From positions 1 to 35,315 of the forward strand of contig JADQBM010000004.1 in the NCBI GenBank assembly GCA_016278615.1: a DNA stretch of 35,315 nt. The letters are read 5' to 3'. The position numbers and the translations under genes were made by a program. The stretch is from Clostridia bacterium (GTDB taxonomy: Bacteria; Bacillota; Clostridia; Peptostreptococcales; JAAYPU01). Below the pieces are notes generated by a model that saw nothing but the letters and a program-made list of their open reading frames with translations, was not told the origin of the DNA and did not search any database. This document shows, piece by piece, positions 1 to 7,299 of the stretch (the first letter of the stretch is position 1; each line of letters opens with the position of its first letter).

Positions 1-45
1 TATGAGACCTGCACATCAAATCATAGATTTGAGCTAGGGCTTCAG
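1..45 (-). repeat. Two-hairpin repeat, copy 1 (cut by window edge)
   Basis: This copy aligns without gaps to the repeats at 8883-8965 and 33651-33733. It carries the same conserved ends (TATGAGACCTGC and GCTAGGGCTTCA on the plus strand). Its central stem is CAAATC/GATTTG where the other copies have GTAATC/GATTAC, so base pairing is kept although the bases differ. Only the first hairpin is inside the window; the second would lie beyond position 1. Confidence 0.8.
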
Positions 46-122
46 GATTTAAGATATGATGTGGATTCCTTGTTGTACTCAGAATCTTCTTTTAAATAGA
101 AGCATTTTCTTTTTGTATCAAA

Positions 123-158
123 AAAAGAAGGAATTTTACTAAATTTAGTAAAATTCCC
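123..158 (-). terminator. Terminator of the LuxR-type gene
   Basis: A perfect 28-bp palindrome (130-157, arms GGAATTTTACTAAA and its complement) is followed on the minus strand by TTCTTTTTTT. It lies about 70 bp after the stop of the minus-strand regulator gene at 226. This is the form of a Rho-independent terminator. Confidence 0.75.
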
Positions 159-166
159 ACCTTCAA

Positions 167-215
167 TCTTAAATCCTAAATCTTAAATTCTAAATCCTTA
201 GTCTTAAATCTTAAA
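167..215. repeat. Heptameric tandem repeat, about 7 units of TCTTAAA
   Basis: Seven consecutive 7-nt units can be read: TCTTAAA, TCCTAAA, TCTTAAA, TTCTAAA, TCCTTAG, TCTTAAA, TCTTAAA. The array lies between the LuxR-type gene and its terminator. Other intergenic arrays in this window use other heptamers but keep the 7-nt period. Confidence 0.8.
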
Positions 216-225
216 TTGCTTTTTC

Positions 226-1005
226 TCAACGTCCTTCTTTATCCAAAAACATAGCAATTAAATGCCCTCTGCTTTTCACACCCACTTTTGTAAAAATGTT
301 ATTAATATGCTTTTTTACGGTATTGATACAAATAGAAGCGGTTTCACTAATTTCAAGATTGGTATATCCTTTGCATATTAAGCGTATGATTTCATATTCT
401 CTCAAAGTCAAATGGTATTTATCTATATATTTTTTCTCTCTATGATTGTATAAGTCAAATTGATTTATGTTTTTTAATCGGAACTCCAAATGTGAAAGTA
501 GCTGCTTTAATACATAGAGATCTCTGTCTGAAAAGTCATTTTTCATCTTGGTTCTATACAAAGTAACGGCTCCGGCAAAAACACCATTGTCTATAATACT
601 CATGCCAGCTAAATAGATAAGCCCAGATGGCTCCAAATACTCGATATAAAAAGGACTCTTTTTTCTTATATCTTCATTAATCAAATCGGACTCTCGGTAC
701 ACAGTAGATTCACAATTCGAAAAAACCCATTTCACATAATCAATCTCTCCATAATAGGATTCATATTTACTCATAAAATCTTCTTCAAATTTTTTAGAGA
801 AATTACTGACAACAATGGGTTGCACAAGTTTCAAATAGGTTGAGTCATAAACTTCCCCCAATGAAAAGTCAGCGAAATCATAGTCAATCAATTTCTTCGT
901 CTTTTGAAGAAAATATAGTCTCATTTTGTCTATATCTTCGATACTATTCATATGATTGATGATTTCAGAAATCAATTCCCATTCTTTTTCCTGCAAGGTC
1001 CCCAT
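226..1005 (-). CDS. LuxR-family transcriptional regulator
   Basis: A DNA-binding regulator of about 259 residues. The C-terminal ~65 residues are a LuxR/GerE helix-turn-helix: LTLREYEIIRLICKGYTNLEI followed by a recognition-helix segment with NTVKKHINNIFTKVGV. The N-terminal ~180 residues look like a GAF-type sensory domain and are not a response-regulator receiver, because no phospho-acceptor Asp pattern is seen. The ligand is unknown. The start is placed at the second ATG (1005) because AAGGGTGG lies 6 nt before it; the first ATG at 1011 abuts that motif. It follows the 2-oxoacid oxidoreductase operon on the same strand but has its own promoter and terminator, so control of that operon is only a guess from position. 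Confidence 0.85.
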   Translation of the reverse strand: MGTLQEKEWELISEIINHMNSIEDIDKMRLYFLQKTKKLIDYDFADFSLGEVYDSTYLKLVQPIVVSNFSKKFEEDFMSKYESYYGEIDYVKWVFSNCESTVYRESDLINEDIRKKSPFYIEYLEPSGLIYLAGMSIIDNGVFAGAVTLYRTKMKNDFSDRDLYVLKQLLSHLEFRLKNINQFDLYNHREKKYIDKYHLTLREYEIIRLICKGYTNLEISETASICINTVKKHINNIFTKVGVKSRGHLIAMFLDKEGR

Positions 1006-1037
1006 ATTCATCCACCCTTAATTGTTCTATTGACTAT

Positions 1038-1066
1038 ATCATAATTAAATATTACTTTTTTTACAA
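1038..1066 (-). promoter_or_regulatory. Sigma-A type promoter of the LuxR-type gene
   Basis: On the minus strand TTGTAA (1061-1066) and TATGAT (1038-1043) are separated by exactly 17 nt. They lie about 30 bp before the start codon. The match to TTGACA/TATAAT is 4 and 5 of 6. Confidence 0.65.
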
Positions 1067-1133
1067 GCGATATGTCTCTTTCATGGAAAAATAAAACTTT
1101 TAATGTAAAAAAAATGGTTCTGCATTAATATCG

Positions 1134-1160
1134 AAAGAGAAGCTAAAAAAGCTTCTCTTT
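1134..1160 (-). terminator. Probable terminator of the kor operon
   Basis: Inverted repeat AAAGAGAAGCT (1134-1144) and AGCTTCTCTTT (1150-1160) with a 5-nt loop, 50 bp after the korC stop. The minus-strand U tract is short (three T, partly within the stem), so termination may be weak. The better T run is on the plus strand, where no gene needs it. Confidence 0.5.
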
Positions 1161-1210
1161 TTAAAATCATTATTAACAGTCTCTAATTTTTCTGGCTTAG
1201 CAAAAGAAAA

Positions 1211-1771
1211 CTATGAACAATTTTTATGCAAATTATTAAAATAGTGACTTTCAATATAATGGTATCCTTGGTCAAAAGCTTCAAGATTTATTTGAGCCAT
1301 GCTATTACTAAAATTGCTTTTTATGGACTCCCTTGTAGATTTGAAGTGTAATTTCGGAAGCAATTTGGTGAGTCCCCCTAGCATGATGATATTAACAGTG
1401 AAAGGTTCAAACTGGGTTTCTGCTATTTCAGTAGCGGGCAATTTATAAATCTGCTCATTTACAGGGTCTGTTTTTACTAAAGAACTATTTACTAAAATAA
1501 TGCAGTCACTTCTTGTTTCTTCTTTATATTTTTCATACCCAAATTGATTAAAAGCAATGAAGAGATCTGCACTTTCTACTTTCATATAGTCAATATAACT
1601 ATCTGAGACCACTACCTCTGCCTTGCAGGCACCGCCTCTTGCTTCTGGACCATAACTTTGGGTTTGAGATACATAATAGTGTTCATTAATCCCATAAGCT
1701 TTTGCTAAAATCACAGAAGCCAATATAACGCCTTGCCCCCCGGCACCTGCTATTCTGATATCTTTTCTCAC
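1211..1771 (-). CDS. korC: 2-oxoacid:ferredoxin oxidoreductase, gamma subunit
   Basis: Gamma subunit of a 2-oxoacid:acceptor oxidoreductase, which oxidatively decarboxylates a 2-oxoacid to an acyl-CoA and reduces ferredoxin. The 186-residue protein begins with the family motif IRIAGAGGQG and continues with SQTQSYGPEARGG, both typical of the KorC/PorG/VorA gamma domain. The start is GTG at 1771, with GGAGG 7 nt upstream. It begins 2 nt after the ferredoxin subunit gene stops, so the two are surely co-transcribed. It is the last gene of the operon. Substrate (2-oxoglutarate, 2-oxoisovalerate or another) cannot be decided from this subunit. Confidence 0.88.
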   Translation of the reverse strand: MRKDIRIAGAGGQGVILASVILAKAYGINEHYYVSQTQSYGPEARGGACKAEVVVSDSYIDYMKVESADLFIAFNQFGYEKYKEETRSDCIILVNSSLVKTDPVNEQIYKLPATEIAETQFEPFTVNIIMLGGLTKLLPKLHFKSTRESIKSNFSNSMAQINLEAFDQGYHYIESHYFNNLHKNCS

Positions 1772-1773
1772 TT

Positions 1774-1980
1774 TTATGCCTCCATTTCTACATTAATGCA
1801 CCCATCTGGGCACATGATTTCACATAATTGACATACCATACATTTTTCTTTTTCCATTACCCATGGAAAAAATGTCCCATAACGATTTCTTTCTTGTGAA
1901 ATAGCAAAGACGCCTTTAGGACACGCATTAACACAAATTTCACATCCTTTACAATACATTTTGTCTATGGTTATATTCAT
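1774..1980 (-). CDS. korD: 2-oxoacid:ferredoxin oxidoreductase, ferredoxin-type delta subunit
   Basis: Electron-transfer subunit of about 68 residues with two [4Fe-4S] motifs, CKGCEICVNACP and CMVCQLCEIMCP. It would carry electrons from the TPP/Fe-S centre of the beta subunit to free ferredoxin. A longer reading frame starts at 2016, but ATG at 1980 has GGAAGGTGAA just upstream and gives the usual delta-subunit length, so I use it. It lies 4 nt after the beta-subunit stop. The order alpha-beta-delta-gamma differs from the common layout in which delta comes first. Confidence 0.88.
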   Translation of the reverse strand: MNITIDKMYCKGCEICVNACPKGVFAISQERNRYGTFFPWVMEKEKCMVCQLCEIMCPDGCINVEMEA

Positions 1981-1984
1981 AAAT

Positions 1985-2806
1985 TCACCTTCCATTTGAT
2001 TTATATATGATTTCATCTTTTAAATTTTGAATTTTCTCTGTATACTCTTTTCTTTTTAGTTCTTTTTTAAAGTTTCCTATGGTCATTTTACCTTCTTTGT
2101 CTCCACCTTCCCATTTGGAAGTCACGACTGCATTCTCTTTTATGCGCTGAATAATTTTCCATGAGTCCCTTTCTTTAAATATGCTTTTTCCTGCTTGAAC
2201 TGGGCAAGGTGACAGCACCTCAATAAAAGAAAAACCATTATGGGTAATGCCTTCCCTTATAGCCTTTTTAAGTTGATTGGGGTGCCCAACCGTCCATCTT
2301 GAACAAAACGTTGCTCCCGCGCTTATTGCAACTCCGCATCCATCTATAGGTTCATCCATTGCGCCGTAAGGGCTTGTTTTTGTTCTGGCATCTATAGGTG
2401 TTGTAGGAGATTTTTGCCCGCCTGTCATGCCATAGATATAATTATTGACCATGATCACTGTAATATTAATATTTCTTTTGGCTGCATGAAGCAAATGGTT
2501 ACCGCCTATTGCTAAACAATCTCCGTCTCCAGTAAATACAATAATATTTTTTTTAGGTTGGCTCAATTTTAATCCTTCTGCAAAAGCAATGGCTCTTCCA
2601 TGAATGGTATGCATCACATCCATATTTAGATATGGGGGTATCCACGAAGAGCATCCTATTCCACTGACGCAAGCTGTGTCTTCCTTAATGCCTAACGCTT
2701 CAATTGCATGGATGGTTGCGTTGAGAACAATTCCATTTCCACATCCAGGACAGAATATATATGGGAGAGATTCTTTTTTTATATACTTTTCTACTAGAGT
2801 ATTCAT
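1985..2806 (-). CDS. korB: 2-oxoacid:ferredoxin oxidoreductase, beta subunit (TPP-binding)
   Basis: Catalytic TPP-binding subunit, 273 residues. The visible motifs are FCPGCGNG (Cys19, Cys22), GIGCSS (Cys52) and LSPCPVQAG. Together they give the four cysteines expected for the [4Fe-4S] cluster in this family. The TPP/Mg motif is GDGD at 93-96 followed by VNNYIYGMTGGQ. Its ATG overlaps the TGA of the alpha gene (ATGA), which indicates translational coupling. The short length and single Fe-S cluster fit the KGOR/VOR type of beta subunit better than the large one-chain pyruvate enzyme. Confidence 0.9.
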   Translation of the reverse strand: MNTLVEKYIKKESLPYIFCPGCGNGIVLNATIHAIEALGIKEDTACVSGIGCSSWIPPYLNMDVMHTIHGRAIAFAEGLKLSQPKKNIIVFTGDGDCLAIGGNHLLHAAKRNINITVIMVNNYIYGMTGGQKSPTTPIDARTKTSPYGAMDEPIDGCGVAISAGATFCSRWTVGHPNQLKKAIREGITHNGFSFIEVLSPCPVQAGKSIFKERDSWKIIQRIKENAVVTSKWEGGDKEGKMTIGNFKKELKRKEYTEKIQNLKDEIIYKSNGR

Positions 2807-3951
2807 TGCAAATTTTTCTCCTTTTTAATAATCTCAAACAATTCCATTGGCTTATGAATATTACCTCCTAATTTTGGCACAGAAATAACTTTGCTTTTTT
2901 TCAAGCACCTTTCAATTTCTAGACAGTATTTTCCCATATTCATTTCAGGAACGATTACTGTTTTGATATGTCCTGCAAGACGATATATCTCGTCTTCAGG
3001 AAATGGCCAAATAATATTTACTTTAATCAACCCTGCTTTTATTCCATATTCTCGCGCCATTTTAACGGTTCTTTCTGCGGATCTTACCACACTTCCAAAT
3101 GCTATGATTGCTATATCGGCATCCTCAAGATACTTGTAGGTAATATCCGTAAGATCCTTATGATTATCTCTGATTTTTCCTGTCAACGCCCTAATGAACT
3201 CACCACTTTTCTGTGCTATATGTCCTATTCTCCGACCTTTCTCATCGTGTAATTGTCCCTCAACTAAAATATTGCGACCCTCAAAAAAATTCCCGGCATG
3301 TGGAATATGCTGATCATCCCTACCAAAAGGTTCTTCACATCTTTTCACATACTCCTTTTCCTCTATTTCTATACAATCTGGAATGATAATTCTTTCTCTC
3401 ATATGCCCGATGATTTCATCCGTCAAAAGTATTACCGGTGTTCTATACTTTTCTGATAAATTAAATGCTTTGATTGTAAAGTCAAACATTTCTTGAACAG
3501 AAGAGGGTGTAATACATATGATTTCATAATCACCATGGCTTCCATATTTTGCTTGATAGACATCTTGCTGTGATGAAAATGTAGGTTGACCTGTTGCCGG
3601 TCCCCCACGCTGCACGTTTACAACTACTGTTGGTGTTTCCGTAACAATGCCATACCCCAAAGCTTCCTGCATCAATGTAAAGCCCGGTCCAGATGTTGCA
3701 GTCATGGATTTTTTTCCGCCCCACCTTGCGCCTAAGATGGCACACATTGCGGAAATTTCATCTTCCATTTGAATGAACATGCCCTCATTTTTATATAAGC
3801 TCTCTGACATATATTCTATAATTTCTGTGGATGGTGTAATGGGATAACCAGCAAAAAATTTACAGCCTACATGAATGGCAGCTTCTGAACATGCTTCATT
3901 TCCTTGTATCACTTTTTCTCCATGAATTTCGATGACTTTTTGTTTCAACAT
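2803..3951 (-). CDS. korA: 2-oxoacid:ferredoxin oxidoreductase, alpha subunit
   Basis: Alpha subunit, about 382 residues, containing the pyrimidine-binding PP-like domain (GYPITPSTEIIEYM, then MEDEISAMCAILGARWGG) and the following transketolase C-like domain. The reading frame extends to 4029, but ATG at 3951 is preceded by AAGGAGG at good spacing and begins at the usual family N-terminus, so I use it. It is the first gene of the kor operon. The paired YPITPSTE motif is shared by 2-oxoglutarate and 2-oxoisovalerate oxidoreductases, so the gene symbol is by family only. Confidence 0.88.
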   Translation of the reverse strand: MLKQKVIEIHGEKVIQGNEACSEAAIHVGCKFFAGYPITPSTEIIEYMSESLYKNEGMFIQMEDEISAMCAILGARWGGKKSMTATSGPGFTLMQEALGYGIVTETPTVVVNVQRGGPATGQPTFSSQQDVYQAKYGSHGDYEIICITPSSVQEMFDFTIKAFNLSEKYRTPVILLTDEIIGHMRERIIIPDCIEIEEKEYVKRCEEPFGRDDQHIPHAGNFFEGRNILVEGQLHDEKGRRIGHIAQKSGEFIRALTGKIRDNHKDLTDITYKYLEDADIAIIAFGSVVRSAERTVKMAREYGIKAGLIKVNIIWPFPEDEIYRLAGHIKTVIVPEMNMGKYCLEIERCLKKSKVISVPKLGGNIHKPMELFEIIKKEKNLQ

Positions 3952-3970
3952 TTTGAATGCCTCCTTGTTT

Positions 3971-3990
3971 ACATGTTGAGAATAACATGT
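3971..3990. promoter_or_regulatory. Inverted repeat in the korA leader
   Basis: Perfect 7-bp arms ACATGTT (3971-3977) and AACATGT (3984-3990) with a 6-nt loop, ending about 20 bp before the korA start and just upstream of its ribosome binding site. It could be an operator or an mRNA hairpin; nothing further supports either. Confidence 0.35.
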
Positions 3991-4076
3991 ATCAAGTAAA
4001 AAGTAAGGCGAATTCAACCTTTTATTCATGTATCATAGGCCTTTTATTGTTTATTAAATATTGTAATTTCAAAATA

Positions 4077-4106
4077 ATTGTATGTGGAAATACCTGTATG
4101 CAACAA
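4077..4106 (-). promoter_or_regulatory. Candidate kor promoter with overlapping GntR-like site
   Basis: On the minus strand TTGTTG (4101-4106) and TACAAT (4077-4082) are 18 nt apart. The segment CTGTATGCAA (4094-4103) next to the -35 matches 8 of 10 bases of the TTGTATACAA type of site used by several FCD-class GntR regulators. TGTATG also recurs 16 bp away at 4079. The link to the adjacent GntR gene is an inference. Confidence 0.4.
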
Positions 4107-4130
4107 TATTGAAAACTCAGCTAAGTTTTC

Positions 4131-4178
4131 AAAAAATAAAAAGAATGGCAGTTCATTTAACCTTTGCCACTCTTTTTC
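4131..4178 (-). terminator. Terminator of the GntR-family gene
   Basis: On the minus strand AAAAAGAGTGGCA pairs with TGCCATTCTTTTT (one G-U pair) and is followed by ATTTTTT. It lies 40 bp past the GntR stop and separates this gene from the kor operon. Confidence 0.8.
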
Positions 4179-4217
4179 TTATATGCTTATAACAGATAAT
4201 GGATTATGCTTTTTCCT

Positions 4218-4907
4218 CTACTTTTTATTGGGAATTTTCATTCCTTTCTCTGCTCGCTCTTTTGCATTATTAAGATGTTCAATAATCTCTTGGGTACCTT
4301 TTTTTGTATCCTGTGTGAAAAAACAATCTAAAATACTTTTATGTTCTTTCAGTGTTTCTTCTAATAAGCTTTCATGATACATTCCTACCTGTCGGGTTTT
4401 TTCAACATAGAGCTGATAAGCCCTTAGAATCTGTGTCATAAATCGACTCTTGGTTGCCGTGTATATGGCCTCGTGAAACCTGGTATTGATGTCCATGACT
4501 TTATTGATATCCTTTTTTTGAGTATAAAATTCCATAAGTTCATATATCTCTTGTAATTGTATGCGTTCATCTTCACTAATTCTTTCTATTGCCCACTTAA
4601 TGGCAACACCCTCAACTGCCTGACGAATTTCATATAAATCTTCAACATCCTGTTTCTCAAACCCTAGGACATATGCCCCTTTGTTTGTGATATTTTCTAT
4701 AAGACCTTCTTGCTCTAATTGTTTAAAGGCTTCTCTAATAGGCGTTCTACTTACGCTAAACTCATCTGCAACATCGTTCTCTTGAATTTTTTCTCCTGCA
4801 GGGCATTCCCCTACTAAAATTCTATCTCTTAAAGCGTTAAATATCATATCTGATAAAGAATGATTATTATACAAGGCATTCTTAATATTATTGTTCAATA
4901 CCATCAT
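4218..4907 (-). CDS. GntR-family regulator, FCD (FadR-like) subclass
   Basis: Transcription factor of about 226-229 residues. The N-terminal winged helix (about residues 15-80) contains SVSRTPIREAFKQLEQEGLI, the GntR signature. The C-terminal all-helical FCD ligand-binding domain contains DLYEIRQAVEGVAIKWA, and later FHEAIYTATKSRFM. FCD regulators usually sense a small organic acid. It is read in the same direction as the kor operon and ends about 270 bp before korA starts, so it is a candidate regulator of that operon. The start is uncertain: GGAGATGAT could be the Shine-Dalgarno for a TTG at 4898, and the frame opens at 4907. Confidence 0.85.
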   Translation of the reverse strand: MMVLNNNIKNALYNNHSLSDMIFNALRDRILVGECPAGEKIQENDVADEFSVSRTPIREAFKQLEQEGLIENITNKGAYVLGFEKQDVEDLYEIRQAVEGVAIKWAIERISEDERIQLQEIYELMEFYTQKKDINKVMDINTRFHEAIYTATKSRFMTQILRAYQLYVEKTRQVGMYHESLLEETLKEHKSILDCFFTQDTKKGTQEIIEHLNNAKERAEKGMKIPNKK

Positions 4908-5052
4908 CTCCGATTGCTATGTTCATTTAGGAAAAAAGCTGCTTCTTTATAACGCAGTTCAAGATCTCATCCCTAAATCATCATATACCACTCTCTACAA
5001 AAAAGCTACACTATTTCTATAAAATTGATGCGTTAATTTATATGAAATCCAC

Positions 5053-6318
5053 TTAAATATCTCCCATAAATCTTCCAATATCTTTCCTGTAATAAGCCCC
5101 TTCAAAAGTAATTTTTTTAATGTTTTTGTATGCTTTTTCCTGAGCTTCCTCTGTTGTGTCGCCCCATGCAGTCACCCCAAGGACACGTCCACCATTGGTC
5201 ACGACTTTTCCATCTTTTTTCTTGGTCCCTGCATGAAAAACAACTACACCATCCTCTACATCGTCTAATCCCGATATGGCCTTGCCCTTTTCATAGTTTC
5301 CTGGATATCCTCCTGAAGCCATGACCACACAGACGGTTTTTCTTTGGCTCCATTGAATTTGCTTTTCACTAAGGCGTCCCTCAAGAACACTTTCAATAAT
5401 ATCCACTAAATCTGTCTCAAGGCGCGTCAGTATGGTCTGAGTTTCAGGGTCTCCAAACCGTACATTGAATTCCAGAACTTTTGGTTCTCCTTCACGAATC
5501 ATCAACCCGATAAAAAGGATCCCTTTGAAATCAAGACCATCTTTTTTGAAGCCATCAATGATTGGGTCAAGAATTTGCCCTCTAATTTTAGTATCAAGTG
5601 CTTGATCATAAATAAAACTGGGAGAATAAGTGCCCATGCCACCGGTATTAGGGCCTTCATCATTATCAAATATTTTTTTATAGTCTTGGGCCGGCACCAT
5701 TGGCACAATGGTATTCCCATCTACAAAACACAAAATAGAGGTTTCAATCCCTGTTAGGAATTCTTCTACTACAACTTTATCTCCTGCATGACCAAATACT
5801 TTATCCGCCATCATTTCATCACAAGTTTTCAGTGCCATCTCTTTATTCTCTGCTATTACAACCCCTTTTCCCGCTGCCAGCCCGTCCGCTTTAATGACCA
5901 TGGGGTATCCGAAAAGTCCAACTTCTTTTTTGATTTCCAAGAGATCTGTAAATTCTTTGTACTTTGCTGTGGGGATCTTATGCCTCACGAGGAAGTCTTT
6001 TGTAAAGGCCTTGCTGCCTTCTAATTGTGCACACTTTTTATTGGGCCCAAATACTTTAAGACCTTCTTTTTCGAATATATCTGCTATTCCTTCAGTTAAT
6101 GGGACCTCTGGCCCTACCACTGTAAGATCCATATGATTTTCTTTTGCAAATTGACATAGAGCCTCAATATCTTCGGCTGGGATATCCACACACTCTGCAA
6201 GGTCTGCAATGCCTGGATTTCCAGGCGCACAATATATTTTTTTGATTTTAGGGCTTTGTGCAAGCTTCCATATAATAGCGTGTTCTCTTCCACCACTACC
6301 AACAACTAATACTCTCAT
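5053..6318 (-). CDS. purD: Phosphoribosylamine-glycine ligase
   Basis: GAR synthetase joins phosphoribosylamine and glycine using ATP, the second step of IMP synthesis. The 421-residue length is standard. The N-terminus MRVLVVGSGGREHAI and the later GPEVPLTEGIAD and PTAKY segments are diagnostic. The ATP-grasp core has VIKADGLAAGKGVVIA, and EFNVRFGDPETQ supplies the Mg/ATP-binding region. GGAG lies 8 nt before the ATG. It is the last gene of the pur operon and follows the uncharacterised exported-protein gene by 15 nt. No clear terminator is seen before the GntR gene, so some read-through into it is possible. Confidence 0.97.
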   Translation of the reverse strand: MRVLVVGSGGREHAIIWKLAQSPKIKKIYCAPGNPGIADLAECVDIPAEDIEALCQFAKENHMDLTVVGPEVPLTEGIADIFEKEGLKVFGPNKKCAQLEGSKAFTKDFLVRHKIPTAKYKEFTDLLEIKKEVGLFGYPMVIKADGLAAGKGVVIAENKEMALKTCDEMMADKVFGHAGDKVVVEEFLTGIETSILCFVDGNTIVPMVPAQDYKKIFDNDEGPNTGGMGTYSPSFIYDQALDTKIRGQILDPIIDGFKKDGLDFKGILFIGLMIREGEPKVLEFNVRFGDPETQTILTRLETDLVDIIESVLEGRLSEKQIQWSQRKTVCVVMASGGYPGNYEKGKAISGLDDVEDGVVVFHAGTKKKDGKVVTNGGRVLGVTAWGDTTEEAQEKAYKNIKKITFEGAYYRKDIGRFMGDI

Positions 6319-6333
6319 GAAACATTCTCCTTT

Positions 6334-7287
6334 TTAATCTACTTCTTCACCCAGTATCTCTTCATATTCTTCATTTGTAAAATGTCCTATTGGTGCTTTA
6401 TAAGTGTTTCCCTTATTATCCTGCACCCTGACAATCAACTTTATATCTGGAAATTCCCATTCCTCTTTATGTTCATATATCCCTGAAAAACTATAGTGCT
6501 CCGATTCAGAAATTCTTTTTCTTTCTTCGGATTCCCTTTCAGGAATGGCATTACTTAAATCCTCTAATTCCTTATGCGTATAGTTCTCACGATTTAATAA
6601 ATCCATAGTATCTATATATTCTTTCCCCACATAAATATCTGCCTTTACCTCTTTTACGGTGAAATCCTTTAAGAATTCTGCAAACATCTCTTCGCTTTTT
6701 CTCCTGACATCTACGAATACATAAAAGCTAAAATACCCCTCTTCATCCTCATAGCTATACTGTGCACCCATAAGCTCCCCATTTACTGTTACCAAACTTT
6801 TCTTGTAATGGCTCAGGTTCAGTGTCTCTAATGGACTGCTTCGAAGGGACTGATTACTTTCTCCTAAAACCTGAATGTCATAATTATCATCTGCCAAAAG
6901 GGAAAAATTCAATGTATAAATAAGGCTCTCACTTTCTTCCACATCGAATTGATAGGTTTTATTGTTTTTCTGCGAAACAGCCGTAACGTATATTTTTTCT
7001 TCTTTTGATTTTTCATTTAAAGTAAAGGTGATTTCAACTTCGGCCTGACTTAAATCTTTATTGAAATCTTTTACCTGATAACTTGATTCTCTAACCCACA
7101 AACTTTCTCTTCTCAGAGATTCCAGTGTGTTACTAACTTGAGAATTTATATTTTGTATTTCACTACGCAAAGTATGATAGGTATTATTAATGTTGTTATT
7201 TAATGAATTGATCCTGTTAATATTGCTATAGTTCATCCATAAAGAAAGAACCAGCAGCGCAATGATTATAATGTTAGTTTTTTTCAT
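6334..7287 (-). CDS. Uncharacterised membrane-anchored or exported protein inside the pur operon
   Basis: I do not recognise this 317-residue protein. Residues 1-20 form a Lys-led hydrophobic segment (KKTNIIIIALLVLSLWM), a signal anchor. Residues ~21-70 are rich in Asn, Ile, Leu and Ser with heptad-like spacing, probably a coiled coil. The remainder is acidic, Glu/Ser/Tyr-rich and mostly predicted beta, with no Cys and no enzyme motif, so it should sit outside the membrane. The start is ATG at 7287, preceded by AGAGGTGG; the in-frame GTG at 7296 is part of that ribosome binding site. It starts about 10 bases after purH ends and stops 15 nt before purD, so it must be co-transcribed with purine genes. 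No purine enzyme is expected here. Confidence 0.85.
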   Translation of the reverse strand: MKKTNIIIIALLVLSLWMNYSNINRINSLNNNINNTYHTLRSEIQNINSQVSNTLESLRRESLWVRESSYQVKDFNKDLSQAEVEITFTLNEKSKEEKIYVTAVSQKNNKTYQFDVEESESLIYTLNFSLLADDNYDIQVLGESNQSLRSSPLETLNLSHYKKSLVTVNGELMGAQYSYEDEEGYFSFYVFVDVRRKSEEMFAEFLKDFTVKEVKADIYVGKEYIDTMDLLNRENYTHKELEDLSNAIPERESEERKRISESEHYSFSGIYEHKEEWEFPDIKLIVRVQDNKGNTYKAPIGHFTNEEYEEILGEEVD

Positions 7288-7299
7288 GATTTCCACCTC

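Noticed and set aside
3530-3745. Minus-strand frame inside korA
   Set aside because: It overlaps korA fully in another frame, and korA carries all the family motifs.
4908-5052. Operator for the GntR gene around GGTATATGATGAT
   Set aside because: Symmetry is too poor and no convincing -35/-10 pair could be fixed around it.
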